Origin: Bacillota bacterium
GTDB taxonomy: Bacteria; Bacillota; Clostridia; Peptostreptococcales; Anaerovoracaceae
Assembly (NCBI GenBank): GCA_017626845.1
Contig: JAGAHX010000074.1
Coordinates: forward strand, 1 to 35,076
DNA length: 35,076 bases
Reading direction: 5' to 3'
In this document: in pieces, positions 7,277 to 14,934 of the stretch
How the letters are laid out: every line of letters begins with the position of its first letter
How positions within the stretch are numbered: position 1 is the stretch's first letter
Made by a program: the position numbers and the translations under genes
The notes under the pieces: generated by a model
Seen by the model: the letters and a program-made list of their open reading frames with translations, nothing else
What the model was told of the DNA's origin: nothing
Database searches by the model: none

Positions 7277-7279
7277 TTT

Positions 7280-9106
7280 TTATTTCTTTTGTTCTTTCCA
7301 CGCCTCCGCGATGGCCGCGTCTTCGTACTGGCGGGTCCAGAGGTCGTAGTAGTGGCCTCTCGCTGCCAGCAGTTCTTCGTGCCGGCCCTGCTCGATGATT
7401 TTGCCGTCCTGCACCACCAGGATGATGTCTGCGTCCTTAACGGTAGACAGCCGGTGGGCGATAACGATGGACGTGCGACCTCGGATGACGGTATCGATTG
7501 CCGCCTGGATCTTCTGCTCCGTCAGCGTGTCCACCGAAGCGGTGGCTTCGTCCAGCACCACGATCTTCGGCTGGGCCAGAATGGCCCGGGCGAAGGAGAT
7601 CAGCTGTTTTTCGCCGGTGGACAGCAGATCGCCGCCCTCTCCCACGTCGGTGTCGAGTCCCTTCTCCAGCTTGGCGATCACGCCTTCTGCCGATACGAGC
7701 CGAATCGCATCCCAGATCTCCTCTTCCGTCGCATCCGGTCTGCCGTACAGCAGGTTTTCCCGGATGGTGCCGGAGAACAGATGGGGCGACTGCAGCACGT
7801 AGCCCAGCGCCGAATGCAGCCACAGCTGGGACCGCTCTCTGGCATCTCTGCCGTCGATCAACAGGCGGCCTTGGGTCGGTTCATAGAACCGGCAGATGAG
7901 ACTGGCCAGCGTGGATTTGCCCGCGCCGGTCTCCCCTACGATGGCAAGGTTCGTGCCGAAGGGGATCTTCAGGTTAAAGTCTTTTAAAACGTATTCGTCC
8001 TCCGCCGCGTCCGGATAGCGGAAGTCCACGTGTTCGAATTCGATGTCGCCCCGGATGGGTTCCCAGTTTTCCTTCTTCGGGTCAAACGCGTCGCCGTATT
8101 TCGCGACCACCTCCGGCGTATCGGTGACGGTGGGCGTAAGCTCCAGCAGATTTGTAAAGCGGCCGATGTTCACCTGGGTCTGGACCAGCAGCGACAGCAC
8201 CTCCACCAGCCAGCGCACCGGTTCCATCAGGTCCTGGGCGTAGCTCATGAAGAGCGAGAACGTACCCACCTGGTCGGAGGCCAGGATGCCGCCCTTCCAC
8301 AGGACGAGGGCCAGGGCGCAGGAAGACGCCAGATTGGTGACCATGGAGAACGCGCCGTAGGTCCTCGCGGACTGCAGCACCTTGTGCTTCATGCGGGTGG
8401 TCTCCGCCATGAAGTCGCTGTCGATCTTCTCCTCGATCGCAAGAGACTTGATAGTCTTCGCCCCGGTAATTCCTTCGTTAAAGTTTCCGGTGATCTTCGA
8501 ATTGATCTCCCGGATCTGATGGTGCAGGTCGAACAGCCGGCCCTGGAACATCGCGAAAAAGACCGCGATGATGGGCACCACAAGGAACACGTAGCCCGTC
8601 AGGCGCGCGTTGATGCTGAGCATCACGACCGCGGCGCTCAGGATGTACAGCAGGAAGTAGACGCCGTCGAACAGCTGCCAGGTAAACAGCTCGCCGATGC
8701 GGCTGGTGTCGCTGATGACCCGCGCATGGATGTAGCCCACGCTGTTCTGATTGTAGTAGTCGAAGGACAGTTCCTGCAGGTGGGCAAAGGCCTTGTTGCG
8801 CATATCCCGGTCCAGGCGCAGCTCCGTTGCAAGGCAGACCCGTACGCTCACGTAGGTGATGGCCGCCGTCGCCACGATGAGAAGCGCATACAGCAGCGCG
8901 TAGGTCCCGATGCCGTCCAGCGTACCGGCCTTTACGAAATGGTCTAACGCAAATTTCTGCAGCACGGGGCGCGCCGCATCCGACAGACCGCAGAGGATCT
9001 GGATAAACACGATGAGCGCAAAGCTCTTTTTATAGGTTCTGGCAAAGGGCAGCAGCTTGGGGATGCCGAAGAAAGGCAGCCGCACTTTTTTCTCCTGCTT
9101 ATTCAT
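7280..9106 (-). CDS. Heterodimeric ABC exporter, subunit with catalytic Walker B Glu
   Basis: A 608-residue half-transporter: six-helix ABC membrane domain (about 20-315), then ATPase domain. Walker A is GETGAGKST (391-399), Walker B VVLDE with catalytic E520, and H-switch IVIAHR. The signature is LSTGE (495-499) instead of LSGGQ, a classic degenerate form. Together with the partner's Asp in Walker B this predicts one active and one inactive ATP site, as in BmrCD and TM287/288. Its start overlaps the stop of the partner gene by 8 bases. The substrate is probably a drug or lipid-like amphiphile, but the sequence does not specify it. Confidence 0.9.
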   Translation of the reverse strand: MNKQEKKVRLPFFGIPKLLPFARTYKKSFALIVFIQILCGLSDAARPVLQKFALDHFVKAGTLDGIGTYALLYALLIVATAAITYVSVRVCLATELRLDRDMRNKAFAHLQELSFDYYNQNSVGYIHARVISDTSRIGELFTWQLFDGVYFLLYILSAAVVMLSINARLTGYVFLVVPIIAVFFAMFQGRLFDLHHQIREINSKITGNFNEGITGAKTIKSLAIEEKIDSDFMAETTRMKHKVLQSARTYGAFSMVTNLASSCALALVLWKGGILASDQVGTFSLFMSYAQDLMEPVRWLVEVLSLLVQTQVNIGRFTNLLELTPTVTDTPEVVAKYGDAFDPKKENWEPIRGDIEFEHVDFRYPDAAEDEYVLKDFNLKIPFGTNLAIVGETGAGKSTLASLICRFYEPTQGRLLIDGRDARERSQLWLHSALGYVLQSPHLFSGTIRENLLYGRPDATEEEIWDAIRLVSAEGVIAKLEKGLDTDVGEGGDLLSTGEKQLISFARAILAQPKIVVLDEATASVDTLTEQKIQAAIDTVIRGRTSIVIAHRLSTVKDADIILVVQDGKIIEQGRHEELLAARGHYYDLWTRQYEDAAIAEAWKEQKK

Positions 9107-10961
9107 GCGCAGCCTCCTTTCCGCTTTCGGCGTGACGGCCTTCCGCGACCCCCAGCTGAATCTCGTAGATCTTCTGATAGATGCCTCCGGCCGTCTTCAG
9201 CTCGTCCGGCGTGCCCTTTTCCGTGATGCGCCCGTTCTCCAGCACCACGACCTGGTCCGCCTTGGAGAGCATCGTGATTCTGTGGGAGATGAGGATGATC
9301 GTCGCCGTACCGAAGCGCTCCTCCAGGGCGCCGCGGATCTTCGCGTCGGTCACCGAGTCCACGGCGGACAGGGAGTCGTCGAAGATCATGACGGGAGCGT
9401 TCTGGGTGAGGGCCCGGGCGATTGCAGTGCGCTGTTTCTGACCCCCTGAAAGGGTCACGCCGCGCTCGCCCACGAAGGTCTCGTAGCCTTCGGAGAAATT
9501 TTCGATGGACGCGGCAAGGCAGGCATCCCGGGCGGCTTCTTCCACCTGTTCCCGCGTGATGCCTTCTCTGGCGATGCCGATGTTGTCCTGTATGGAACGG
9601 CTGAACAGGAAGGGCTCCTGCAGCACGATGGCGATGTTTTTTCGCAGAAATTCTGCGCGGATATCCCGGATATCGGTGCCGCCGATCGTAATGCGGCCTT
9701 CTCCTTCCGACACTTCGTACAGCTTGTCCAGCAGCAGCATAAGCGTAGACTTGCCGCTTCCGGTGCCGCCTAAGATGCCCAGCGTGCTGCCGGCGGGGAT
9801 CGTCAGGTCGATGTCCTCCAGGATCTTCGGACCGTTTTCGTAGGCGAAATCCACATGTTCGAAAACGATGTCGCCGTGCATGTCCGCTTCGCCTGCACCC
9901 GGTCTGTCCTTCTCCTCTTCGGAATCCATAATGTAGGCAAGGCGCTCCAAAGACACGCCGGCCTTGGACATCTCGGACAGCATGCGGCCGAGTCTTCGGA
10001 TCGGGAAGCTCAGCATGCCGTTATAGGAGATGAAGGCCACGTATTCGCCCGGGGTCATGCGGCCTTTGACCGCGAACACCGCCCCGAAGCACGTCACCAG
10101 CAGGATCTGCAGGCCGCAGAGGATGTCCTGGATGGAGAAGAAGCGGCCCATGATGTGTGCCATGTGAACCCAGAGATCCGTGTAGACCTGATTAGTCTCC
10201 TCGAAGCGCTTGCGCTCCCTCGCTTCCGCCGCGAACGCCCGCACGACGCGCACGCCCGTCAGATTCTCCTGCACGGCGGCGGAGACTTTGCCCTCCTGCT
10301 CGTCGCACTTCATAAACCCTTCTTCCATCTCTTTGCGGAAGAAGACGGAATACGCCAGGATGAGGGGGATCGGCGCTACGGCGATGGCAGCCATCGGCGC
10401 ATTCATCGAGAACATGAAGGCGACGCCCATCGCCATGAGGATGGTAATGCGCAGCACCGAGGTGAGCTGTTCCGCTACGAAGGTGCGGATGCGGTCCACG
10501 TCGGTGGTGCAGCGCTGGATGATGTCGCCGGTGTGGTTCTTCATGTGCCAGGCAAAAGGCAGCCGGGAGATGTGCGCAAACAGCTTGTCGCGCATGCTCT
10601 TGACGAAGTTCTCGGACGCTCTCGTGTTGAGCAAGGTGGTGCCGTACTGGGCCAGGGCCCGGACGACGGCAAGACCTGCGATGGCCAGCGCCATCAGGTA
10701 CAGGTGCTGTCCCAGGTATGCGAAACCGCCCAGGGAGTCCACGAATTCGTTGACCCACCCAGGGAACTGTGACGCCTGTCCGCCGATCGCGTTGTCGATC
10801 GCTGCACGGATGATCTGCGGATTGAGCATGTCGACCAGGGTCACCAGCGCGGAGCAGGCGATGCTCAGCACAAAAAGAAGCTTGCTCCCTTTCAGGAAAC
10901 GGAGCAGCAGCTGCGTGTTGTTCTTTTTATTCTGTTGTTGCTCCTGTCTTGTTTGGTCCAT
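9099..10961 (-). CDS. Heterodimeric ABC exporter, subunit with degenerate Walker B (Asp)
   Basis: A 620-residue half-transporter and first gene of the exporter pair. The membrane domain spans about 25-330. Walker A is GGTGSGKST (398-406), signature canonical LSGGQKQ (504-510), and Walker B IFDD with D529 in place of the catalytic glutamate; H560 is the switch. It therefore supplies the non-catalytic half of one composite site and the good signature of the other. The start at 10961 is the only plausible one, yet its AAAAGGA lies only 2 bases from the ATG, and a -10-like TACAAT ends just 9 bases before it. The transcript may be nearly leaderless. Confidence 0.9.
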   Translation of the reverse strand: MDQTRQEQQQNKKNNTQLLLRFLKGSKLLFVLSIACSALVTLVDMLNPQIIRAAIDNAIGGQASQFPGWVNEFVDSLGGFAYLGQHLYLMALAIAGLAVVRALAQYGTTLLNTRASENFVKSMRDKLFAHISRLPFAWHMKNHTGDIIQRCTTDVDRIRTFVAEQLTSVLRITILMAMGVAFMFSMNAPMAAIAVAPIPLILAYSVFFRKEMEEGFMKCDEQEGKVSAAVQENLTGVRVVRAFAAEARERKRFEETNQVYTDLWVHMAHIMGRFFSIQDILCGLQILLVTCFGAVFAVKGRMTPGEYVAFISYNGMLSFPIRRLGRMLSEMSKAGVSLERLAYIMDSEEEKDRPGAGEADMHGDIVFEHVDFAYENGPKILEDIDLTIPAGSTLGILGGTGSGKSTLMLLLDKLYEVSEGEGRITIGGTDIRDIRAEFLRKNIAIVLQEPFLFSRSIQDNIGIAREGITREQVEEAARDACLAASIENFSEGYETFVGERGVTLSGGQKQRTAIARALTQNAPVMIFDDSLSAVDSVTDAKIRGALEERFGTATIILISHRITMLSKADQVVVLENGRITEKGTPDELKTAGGIYQKIYEIQLGVAEGRHAESGKEAAHE

Positions 10962-10970
10962 AGTCCTTTT

Positions 10971-10998
10971 ATTGTAACAAAAAAGCCCGAAATTTCAA
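10971..10998 (-). promoter_or_regulatory. Promoter of the ABC exporter operon, inside a terminator
   Basis: TTGAAA (10998-10993), 16-bp spacer, TACAAT (10976-10971). The -35 lies in the loop of the upstream terminator hairpin. The expected start point is only about 3 bases before the ATG at 10961. Confidence 0.55.
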
Positions 10999-11012
10999 GC
11001 ATTTCGGGCTTT
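10982..11012 (-). terminator. Terminator of the flavodoxin-phosphatase unit
   Basis: AAAGCCCGAAAT (minus 11012-11001) pairs with ATTTCGGGCTTT (10993-10982) around a 7-nt loop and runs into TTTTTTG. It lies 39 bases past the stop of the lipoprotein phosphatase gene. Confidence 0.9.
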
Positions 11013-11050
11013 CTGTAATACAAGAGAAATATGCAGGAAGAAGCGCAGCG

Positions 11051-12175
11051 CTATTCCATGATCTTCGCCTTTAACGCCTCGATCTCCTCGGTCTTCATGC
11101 CGCCGGAGAGCAGGAAGTTTTCTGCGGCTTCGGACAGATCTGCGGCCTGCACGTCCAGCGTCTCATCCCCTGCCATGCTGCGGATCATGGGGTCGAGGAC
11201 GTTCTCGACGATGGTGGTGTAGCGGGCCGGGTCTTTTTCGGGGGAGATCTGATAATAGTTGTCGTAGGTGACCATATAATCGTCTCGGATCTCCTCGTAG
11301 CTCGCACCGCACAGGGCCTCGAGCAGCATGCAGACGAAGCCGGTGCGGTCTTTGCCTTCCGTGCAGTGGATCAGGTAAGGGCCGTCCGCTTCCGCCATCC
11401 GGGTGAGCCCGGCAGCGATCTTACCCCGGAATTCCTCGGATCCGAAGTTCATGTTGAGGCCGATGGGGTCCACGCAGCCGTTTTCATGAAGTTCAGCGAA
11501 ATATGGGGAAGCGAAGTCCTCCTTCGCCATATAGCCGGCGATCTTTTCTTCCGTATCCGCCAGGTCCAGGATGTATTTCACACCTGCGCTTTGGATGAGC
11601 GCATCCACGTAAGGCGCCCGGTTGTGCTGGTTGTCGCAGGGGGAAGCGGAGCGGTAGAGGATGCCCGGTCTGAATCCGCTGGTCTGCATCGCCCGGAAAT
11701 TGGCGAAGACCTCGTCGCTTTCGAACAGGCTGCGGTCGTCTTTATAGTGGATGTCCCGTGCTTCCTGGATGTCCTTGTATTTGCCGGCTTCGCGAAGGGT
11801 CACCGAGGTGGTGTCGTCCTCGGACAGCCCGGCCACGACCCACAGGTCGTCGCCGTTGTTGATGGCGGCCTTGATGTAGTCGTAGCCCGGATAGGCGATC
11901 AGCAGCGGCTGGCCGGTCTGCACGTAATAGCCGTTGTAGTAGGGCAGGTCCTCCAGCGTATAGCCGTTGGAGAACGTCAGATCCACGCTGTCGCCGTAGG
12001 CAAAACCCTTGGCGTTGAACTCATCGATCGTGTTCTTGATGTACACGCCGCCGAACTCCGGCTCGTGGATGATGCCCACGTCCGAGATGGCAGGCGTTTC
12101 TTCCGCCTTCGTGCAGGCTGCCAGGAGCAGCGCAAGGCAAACGATGAGCAGAACTGTGATAGAACGTTTTTTCAT
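11051..12175 (-). CDS. Secreted lipoprotein tyrosine phosphatase
   Basis: A 374-residue phosphatase. A lipoprotein signal ends in LAAC (Cys21), so the protein should be anchored on the outside of the membrane. The C-terminal half is a Y_phosphatase3-type (LipA/PtpB-like) domain: GILYRSASPCDNQHNRAPYV, YILDLADTEE and the P-loop HCTEGKDRTGF with H270, nucleophile C271 and R277. The HCxxGKDRTG form is typical of the family that includes dual protein/phosphoinositide phosphatases. The N-terminal 140 residues form a separate domain I do not recognise, containing YGDSVDLTFSNGYTLEDLPY. The start at 12175 is preceded by AAAGAGGTT. It lies 27 bases downstream of the flavodoxin stop in the same unit. 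Confidence 0.88.
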   Translation of the reverse strand: MKKRSITVLLIVCLALLLAACTKAEETPAISDVGIIHEPEFGGVYIKNTIDEFNAKGFAYGDSVDLTFSNGYTLEDLPYYNGYYVQTGQPLLIAYPGYDYIKAAINNGDDLWVVAGLSEDDTTSVTLREAGKYKDIQEARDIHYKDDRSLFESDEVFANFRAMQTSGFRPGILYRSASPCDNQHNRAPYVDALIQSAGVKYILDLADTEEKIAGYMAKEDFASPYFAELHENGCVDPIGLNMNFGSEEFRGKIAAGLTRMAEADGPYLIHCTEGKDRTGFVCMLLEALCGASYEEIRDDYMVTYDNYYQISPEKDPARYTTIVENVLDPMIRSMAGDETLDVQAADLSEAAENFLLSGGMKTEEIEALKAKIME

Positions 12176-12202
12176 GCTGCAACCTCTTTCTGTCGATCTA
12201 TT

Positions 12203-12706
12203 CTATTTGCTGATCTCTTTCGCTTTGGCGGCAAAGCGCTCGCCGTAGATGGTAAAGTAGTCCTTAAAGTCTTCGAGATGCACCTTTTCCACGTTGTTGT
12301 TGACCCCCACAGGCCCAAGATGGATGACCGGGTGGCCGAAGGCACCGCCGGAAGAATAGCAGAGCATGCCCAGCGCCATCTCGTTGGTGAGGATGGACTG
12401 GATAACGAGGTCGCCCCCGCCGTGGGTGTACTGTTCCGTGGCGTAGGCACCGCCCACTTTGCCGGCCAGATTCAGCTTTCCGCCCTTTTCCAAAAGCCAG
12501 GTGCGCAGGTTAGCCGTCATCAGAGCGTAATAGGACGGGCTGCCGAGGATGACGCCGCCGGCTTCCTTTACAAAATCTTCGTCCACGTTTTCGATGGCGA
12601 AGCATTTGGCCTCTACGCCTTCGACTTTTGCTGCGCCTTCTGCGATCCACTGTCCGCACTGCGCTGTATTACCTGTTTTCGAATCATAAATAATTGCGAG
12701 TTTCAT
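12203..12706 (-). CDS. Flavodoxin-family protein
   Basis: A 167-residue cytoplasmic FMN-binding electron carrier or small NAD(P)H-quinone-type reductase. The start MKLAIIYDS at 12706 is fixed by AAAGGAGGT four bases upstream; a longer frame exists but lacks a ribosome site. The phosphate-binding loop SKTGNTAQ (9-16), the central GSPSYYALMTANLRTWLLE segment and GAYATEQYTHGGGDL fit flavodoxin_2/FMN-reductase-like members such as WrbA. An extended -10 promoter (12732-12740) lies upstream. Cotranscription with a secreted phosphatase has no obvious functional meaning. Confidence 0.88.
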   Translation of the reverse strand: MKLAIIYDSKTGNTAQCGQWIAEGAAKVEGVEAKCFAIENVDEDFVKEAGGVILGSPSYYALMTANLRTWLLEKGGKLNLAGKVGGAYATEQYTHGGGDLVIQSILTNEMALGMLCYSSGGAFGHPVIHLGPVGVNNNVEKVHLEDFKDYFTIYGERFAAKAKEISK

Positions 12707-12731
12707 AAGAACCTCCTTTGCTGTCGGTTCT

Positions 12732-12740
12732 ATTGTATCA
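12732..12740 (-). promoter_or_regulatory. Extended -10 promoter of the flavodoxin unit
   Basis: TGATACAAT on the minus strand matches the extended -10 pattern TGN-TATAAT. No good -35 is seen at the usual spacing. It lies 25 bases before the flavodoxin start codon. Confidence 0.55.
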
Positions 12741-12748
12741 CAGATGCC

Positions 12749-12841
12749 GTGCACAAGGGGACTGTCCCTCTATGCACATGAGAGGGTGGGCCTATGCTGC
12801 TGTCGGCCCACCCCTCACATGTACTCAGCAGGTGCAGCCTT
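12749..12841. repeat. Tandem palindromic element downstream of the serpin gene
   Basis: Two hairpins in a row. The first pairs GTGCA (12749-12753) with TGCAC (12773-12777) and has an inner AGGG/CCCT stem around GGACTGT. The second pairs 12776-12792 with 12805-12822 in a 17-bp stem containing GGGTGGGCC/GGCCCACCC. The adjoining 28 bases at 12812-12839 match the reverse complement of 14940-14967 at 25 of 28 positions. That is one end of the long inverted repeat on the other side of the sigma-serpin pair. No T-run follows on the minus strand. Confidence 0.75.
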
Positions 12842-12849
12842 CGCCACGC

Positions 12850-14304
12850 TTACTCAATATTCCTGACGGCCCCTGCAAACAGGATGCTGCCGTCCCCTCC
12901 AGTGACCGCAAACAGGAACGGGCGGTCCAGAATAAAGTCGATCTCATCTTCTGGTTCTGCGGCGCCTTCCGCTATTGCCATTTCCGTATAGGCTGCTCCT
13001 GTTACGCCGTTTTCATCGATCTCCACCAGTGCAGCGTGTTCTGCACTGCTGACGTAAAGACCTTCCAACTGTTCCGTCAGCGGGGTAAAGTCGGAGAATT
13101 GCGGATCCAGCGCATCGGTGAGGCCCAGCTCCGCCATGGCATCCAGCAGATCCGTTTTCTGCGAGATACTGAACTTCGGAACGGACAGATGCACCAGCGG
13201 GAAGGACCAGCCCTCATCGATGCGGTTGCGGTTTGCGGCCAGCGTCTTCAGCACATTCAGATCGGCGGCAAGGTCATTTACATCCACCCCTTCCCGCGGA
13301 AGGAAGAAGTACATGGCGCCGCTGTCGTTCAGGCTTAAGCCCAGCGCGGTAAAGGCGCCGGTCCGGTATACCCCCAGCGTGTCCGTTTTGTGCATCATGT
13401 CTACAGGCATATCCCCCTTAGTGCCGTGGAAGATCTCCTGTGTAGTCATCCCCGGATAGAATTCCTCTGTCCAGGTCGCCTTATAGTACAGCGTGGACAC
13501 CAGCGCCATCACCGTGTCCGAAGACAGCTTCAGGTCCTTCGTATAGTCGGACAACAGTCCGCCGGTGCCTGCATTCGTCCAGGCCTGCAGTGCCTTGTCC
13601 ATCGATTCAGAGCCCGGTTCACCGCGAAACGAGGATGCGAAATACCGATCCGCCAGCGTCTGCAGCGTCTCTTCGTTGTAAAGATCCGTATCCCGGAGCC
13701 AGACGGAATTGGCCAGCAGGCTCTTTAGCATGGGCGTATCCACATAGTTGCTGTCCCAAAGCTGGCCTACCCGCCGGCGCAGCGTTTCGATATCCGCTGC
13801 ATGCAGCAGGTCCAAGATCTGCTGCCGGGTGCCGCCATCCGAGACTTCTGCCAGCATGGCGAAGGCAAGATAGAGGTTCAGCGGCGAGCAGACAGTGTTC
13901 TCATCCTCTGCGGGAAGCAGCTGTTCCATCATGGCCGCATAATACGGCCCCATCTCCTCCTGACAGGGCTCCGATGCCTCTGCCTTCTGACGATACTCCT
14001 GCCACCACTGCCAGTGTGCGTCGCTTTCCACGAATTCCTGCGCGCTCATCTTCCCTGCGACGGGCTCCGCATAGACCGGGCTGATCCACTTGACCCCGGA
14101 CGGGATCTTAAGCCCCTGCATCGGACCTGCGCTTCCGCTTCCCAGGTGCGGCAGGACCGCCGCGGCTGCAAGCGCGAGGCAGGCAGCCAGCGCAGCCCAT
14201 TTGACCCAGGCAGAACGGTTTCTCCGGGCACGCGCCTGTTTTGCATCGCGCACGCTGTTTTCGTCTGCATCCCCCAGCAGTTCGAAAAGTTCTTCGTTCT
14301 TCAT
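12850..14304 (-). CDS. Membrane-anchored serpin, candidate anti-sigma/sensor protein
   Basis: A 484-residue protein. Residues 1-33 are cytosolic and charged (MKNEELFELLGDADENSVRD then a basic stretch). Residues 34-51 are one transmembrane helix (WVKWAALAACLALAAAAVL). From about 85 on there is a serpin domain outside the cell. Serpin landmarks are VCSPLNLYLAFAMLAE, ANSVWL, LVSTLYYKATW, the breach/hinge ALVEIDENGVTGAAYTEMA and the final strand DRPFLFAVTGGDGSILFAGA. The reactive loop is acidic; P1 probably lies in AIAEGAAEPED and the hinge is only partly canonical (Val at P14, Gly at P12). The gene overlaps the ECF sigma stop by ATGA. The N-terminus is built like a non-zinc transmembrane anti-sigma segment; that role is inferred. 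Confidence 0.88.
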   Translation of the reverse strand: MKNEELFELLGDADENSVRDAKQARARRNRSAWVKWAALAACLALAAAAVLPHLGSGSAGPMQGLKIPSGVKWISPVYAEPVAGKMSAQEFVESDAHWQWWQEYRQKAEASEPCQEEMGPYYAAMMEQLLPAEDENTVCSPLNLYLAFAMLAEVSDGGTRQQILDLLHAADIETLRRRVGQLWDSNYVDTPMLKSLLANSVWLRDTDLYNEETLQTLADRYFASSFRGEPGSESMDKALQAWTNAGTGGLLSDYTKDLKLSSDTVMALVSTLYYKATWTEEFYPGMTTQEIFHGTKGDMPVDMMHKTDTLGVYRTGAFTALGLSLNDSGAMYFFLPREGVDVNDLAADLNVLKTLAANRNRIDEGWSFPLVHLSVPKFSISQKTDLLDAMAELGLTDALDPQFSDFTPLTEQLEGLYVSSAEHAALVEIDENGVTGAAYTEMAIAEGAAEPEDEIDFILDRPFLFAVTGGDGSILFAGAVRNIE

Positions 14305-14861
14305 ATTTCATAACCCCTTTCGTGCAAATGCTTCTTCAGTTTCGCCCGCATCCGGCTGAGGGCTACGGAAACGTTGTTTTCGCTTCGGCCGAAGCGCGCT
14401 GCGATCACCCGAACACTGTCTGCATACCAGTAGCGGAGCAGAAACATGGCCCGCTGCTCTTCCGGCAAGCCCTGCAGAAATGCATCGATCTCTCGGCGCA
14501 GTTCTTCTGCCTGCCAGCTGTTCTCCGGGTCATCCCGGCCGGAAACACATTCCGAAAGCTCGTCCAGCACCAGCTCCATCTGTCCGCCGCCCCGCTTGTT
14601 CCGGCGCAGCGCCTTATATCGGTCGAAGGCCAGATTTCGCGTGATCTTCCCCAGAAACACAGACAAAAGGGAAGGCCGGTGCGGCGGCATGGCATTCCAG
14701 GCACGCAGCCAGGTATCGTTGACGCATTCTTCCGCATCCGAAGCGCTTTCCAGGATATTGCCGGCGATGGATCCACAGTAGGCTCCATATTTGGCAGAGG
14801 ATTCTGCGATTGCCTGTTCGTCTCTGTCCCAATATAGCCGGACGATTTTTTCGTCTTCCAT
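14301..14861 (-). CDS. ECF-type RNA polymerase sigma factor
   Basis: A 186-residue sigma-70 family protein with region 2 (about 20-90, including DAEECVNDTWLRAWNAMPPH and SVFLGKITRNLAFDRY) and region 4 (about 125-178, LPEEQRAMFLLRYWYADSV then a helix-turn-helix ending VSVALSRMRAKLKKHL). No regions 1 or 3 are present, as expected for the extracytoplasmic-function group. The start at 14861 has AAAGGGGTG upstream. The gene is preceded by an ECF-type promoter, suggesting autoregulation, and followed with a 4-bp overlap by the membrane-anchored serpin. This is the usual sigma/anti-sigma arrangement. Confidence 0.95.
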   Translation of the reverse strand: MEDEKIVRLYWDRDEQAIAESSAKYGAYCGSIAGNILESASDAEECVNDTWLRAWNAMPPHRPSLLSVFLGKITRNLAFDRYKALRRNKRGGGQMELVLDELSECVSGRDDPENSWQAEELRREIDAFLQGLPEEQRAMFLLRYWYADSVRVIAARFGRSENNVSVALSRMRAKLKKHLHERGYEI

Positions 14862-14885
14862 AGGTGTGCACCCCTTTCACCTATA

Positions 14886-14913
14886 TACACGATGTTTAGA
14901 TTATTATCTTACA
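14886..14913 (-). promoter_or_regulatory. Candidate ECF-sigma autoregulatory promoter
   Basis: TGTAAG (14913-14908), 16-bp spacer, CGTGTA (14891-14886). This resembles the Bacillus ECF pattern TGWAAC-N16-CGTC/A. The expected start would leave a leader of about 17 bases including the AAAGGGG site. No good SigA promoter is evident in the same stretch. Confidence 0.55.
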
Positions 14914-14934
14914 GTTCGTGTGAAAATAAAACCC

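Noticed and set aside
11366..12781. A 471-residue frame on the plus strand
   Set aside because: Antisense through both the phosphatase and flavodoxin genes and into their promoter region; a real gene would not span them this way.
12850..14304. Plain secreted serpin without regulatory role
   Set aside because: Not excluded, but the N-terminal segment is not a cleavable signal peptide: 33 charged residues precede the helix, and the gene overlaps an ECF sigma gene. A signalling role is the better working idea.
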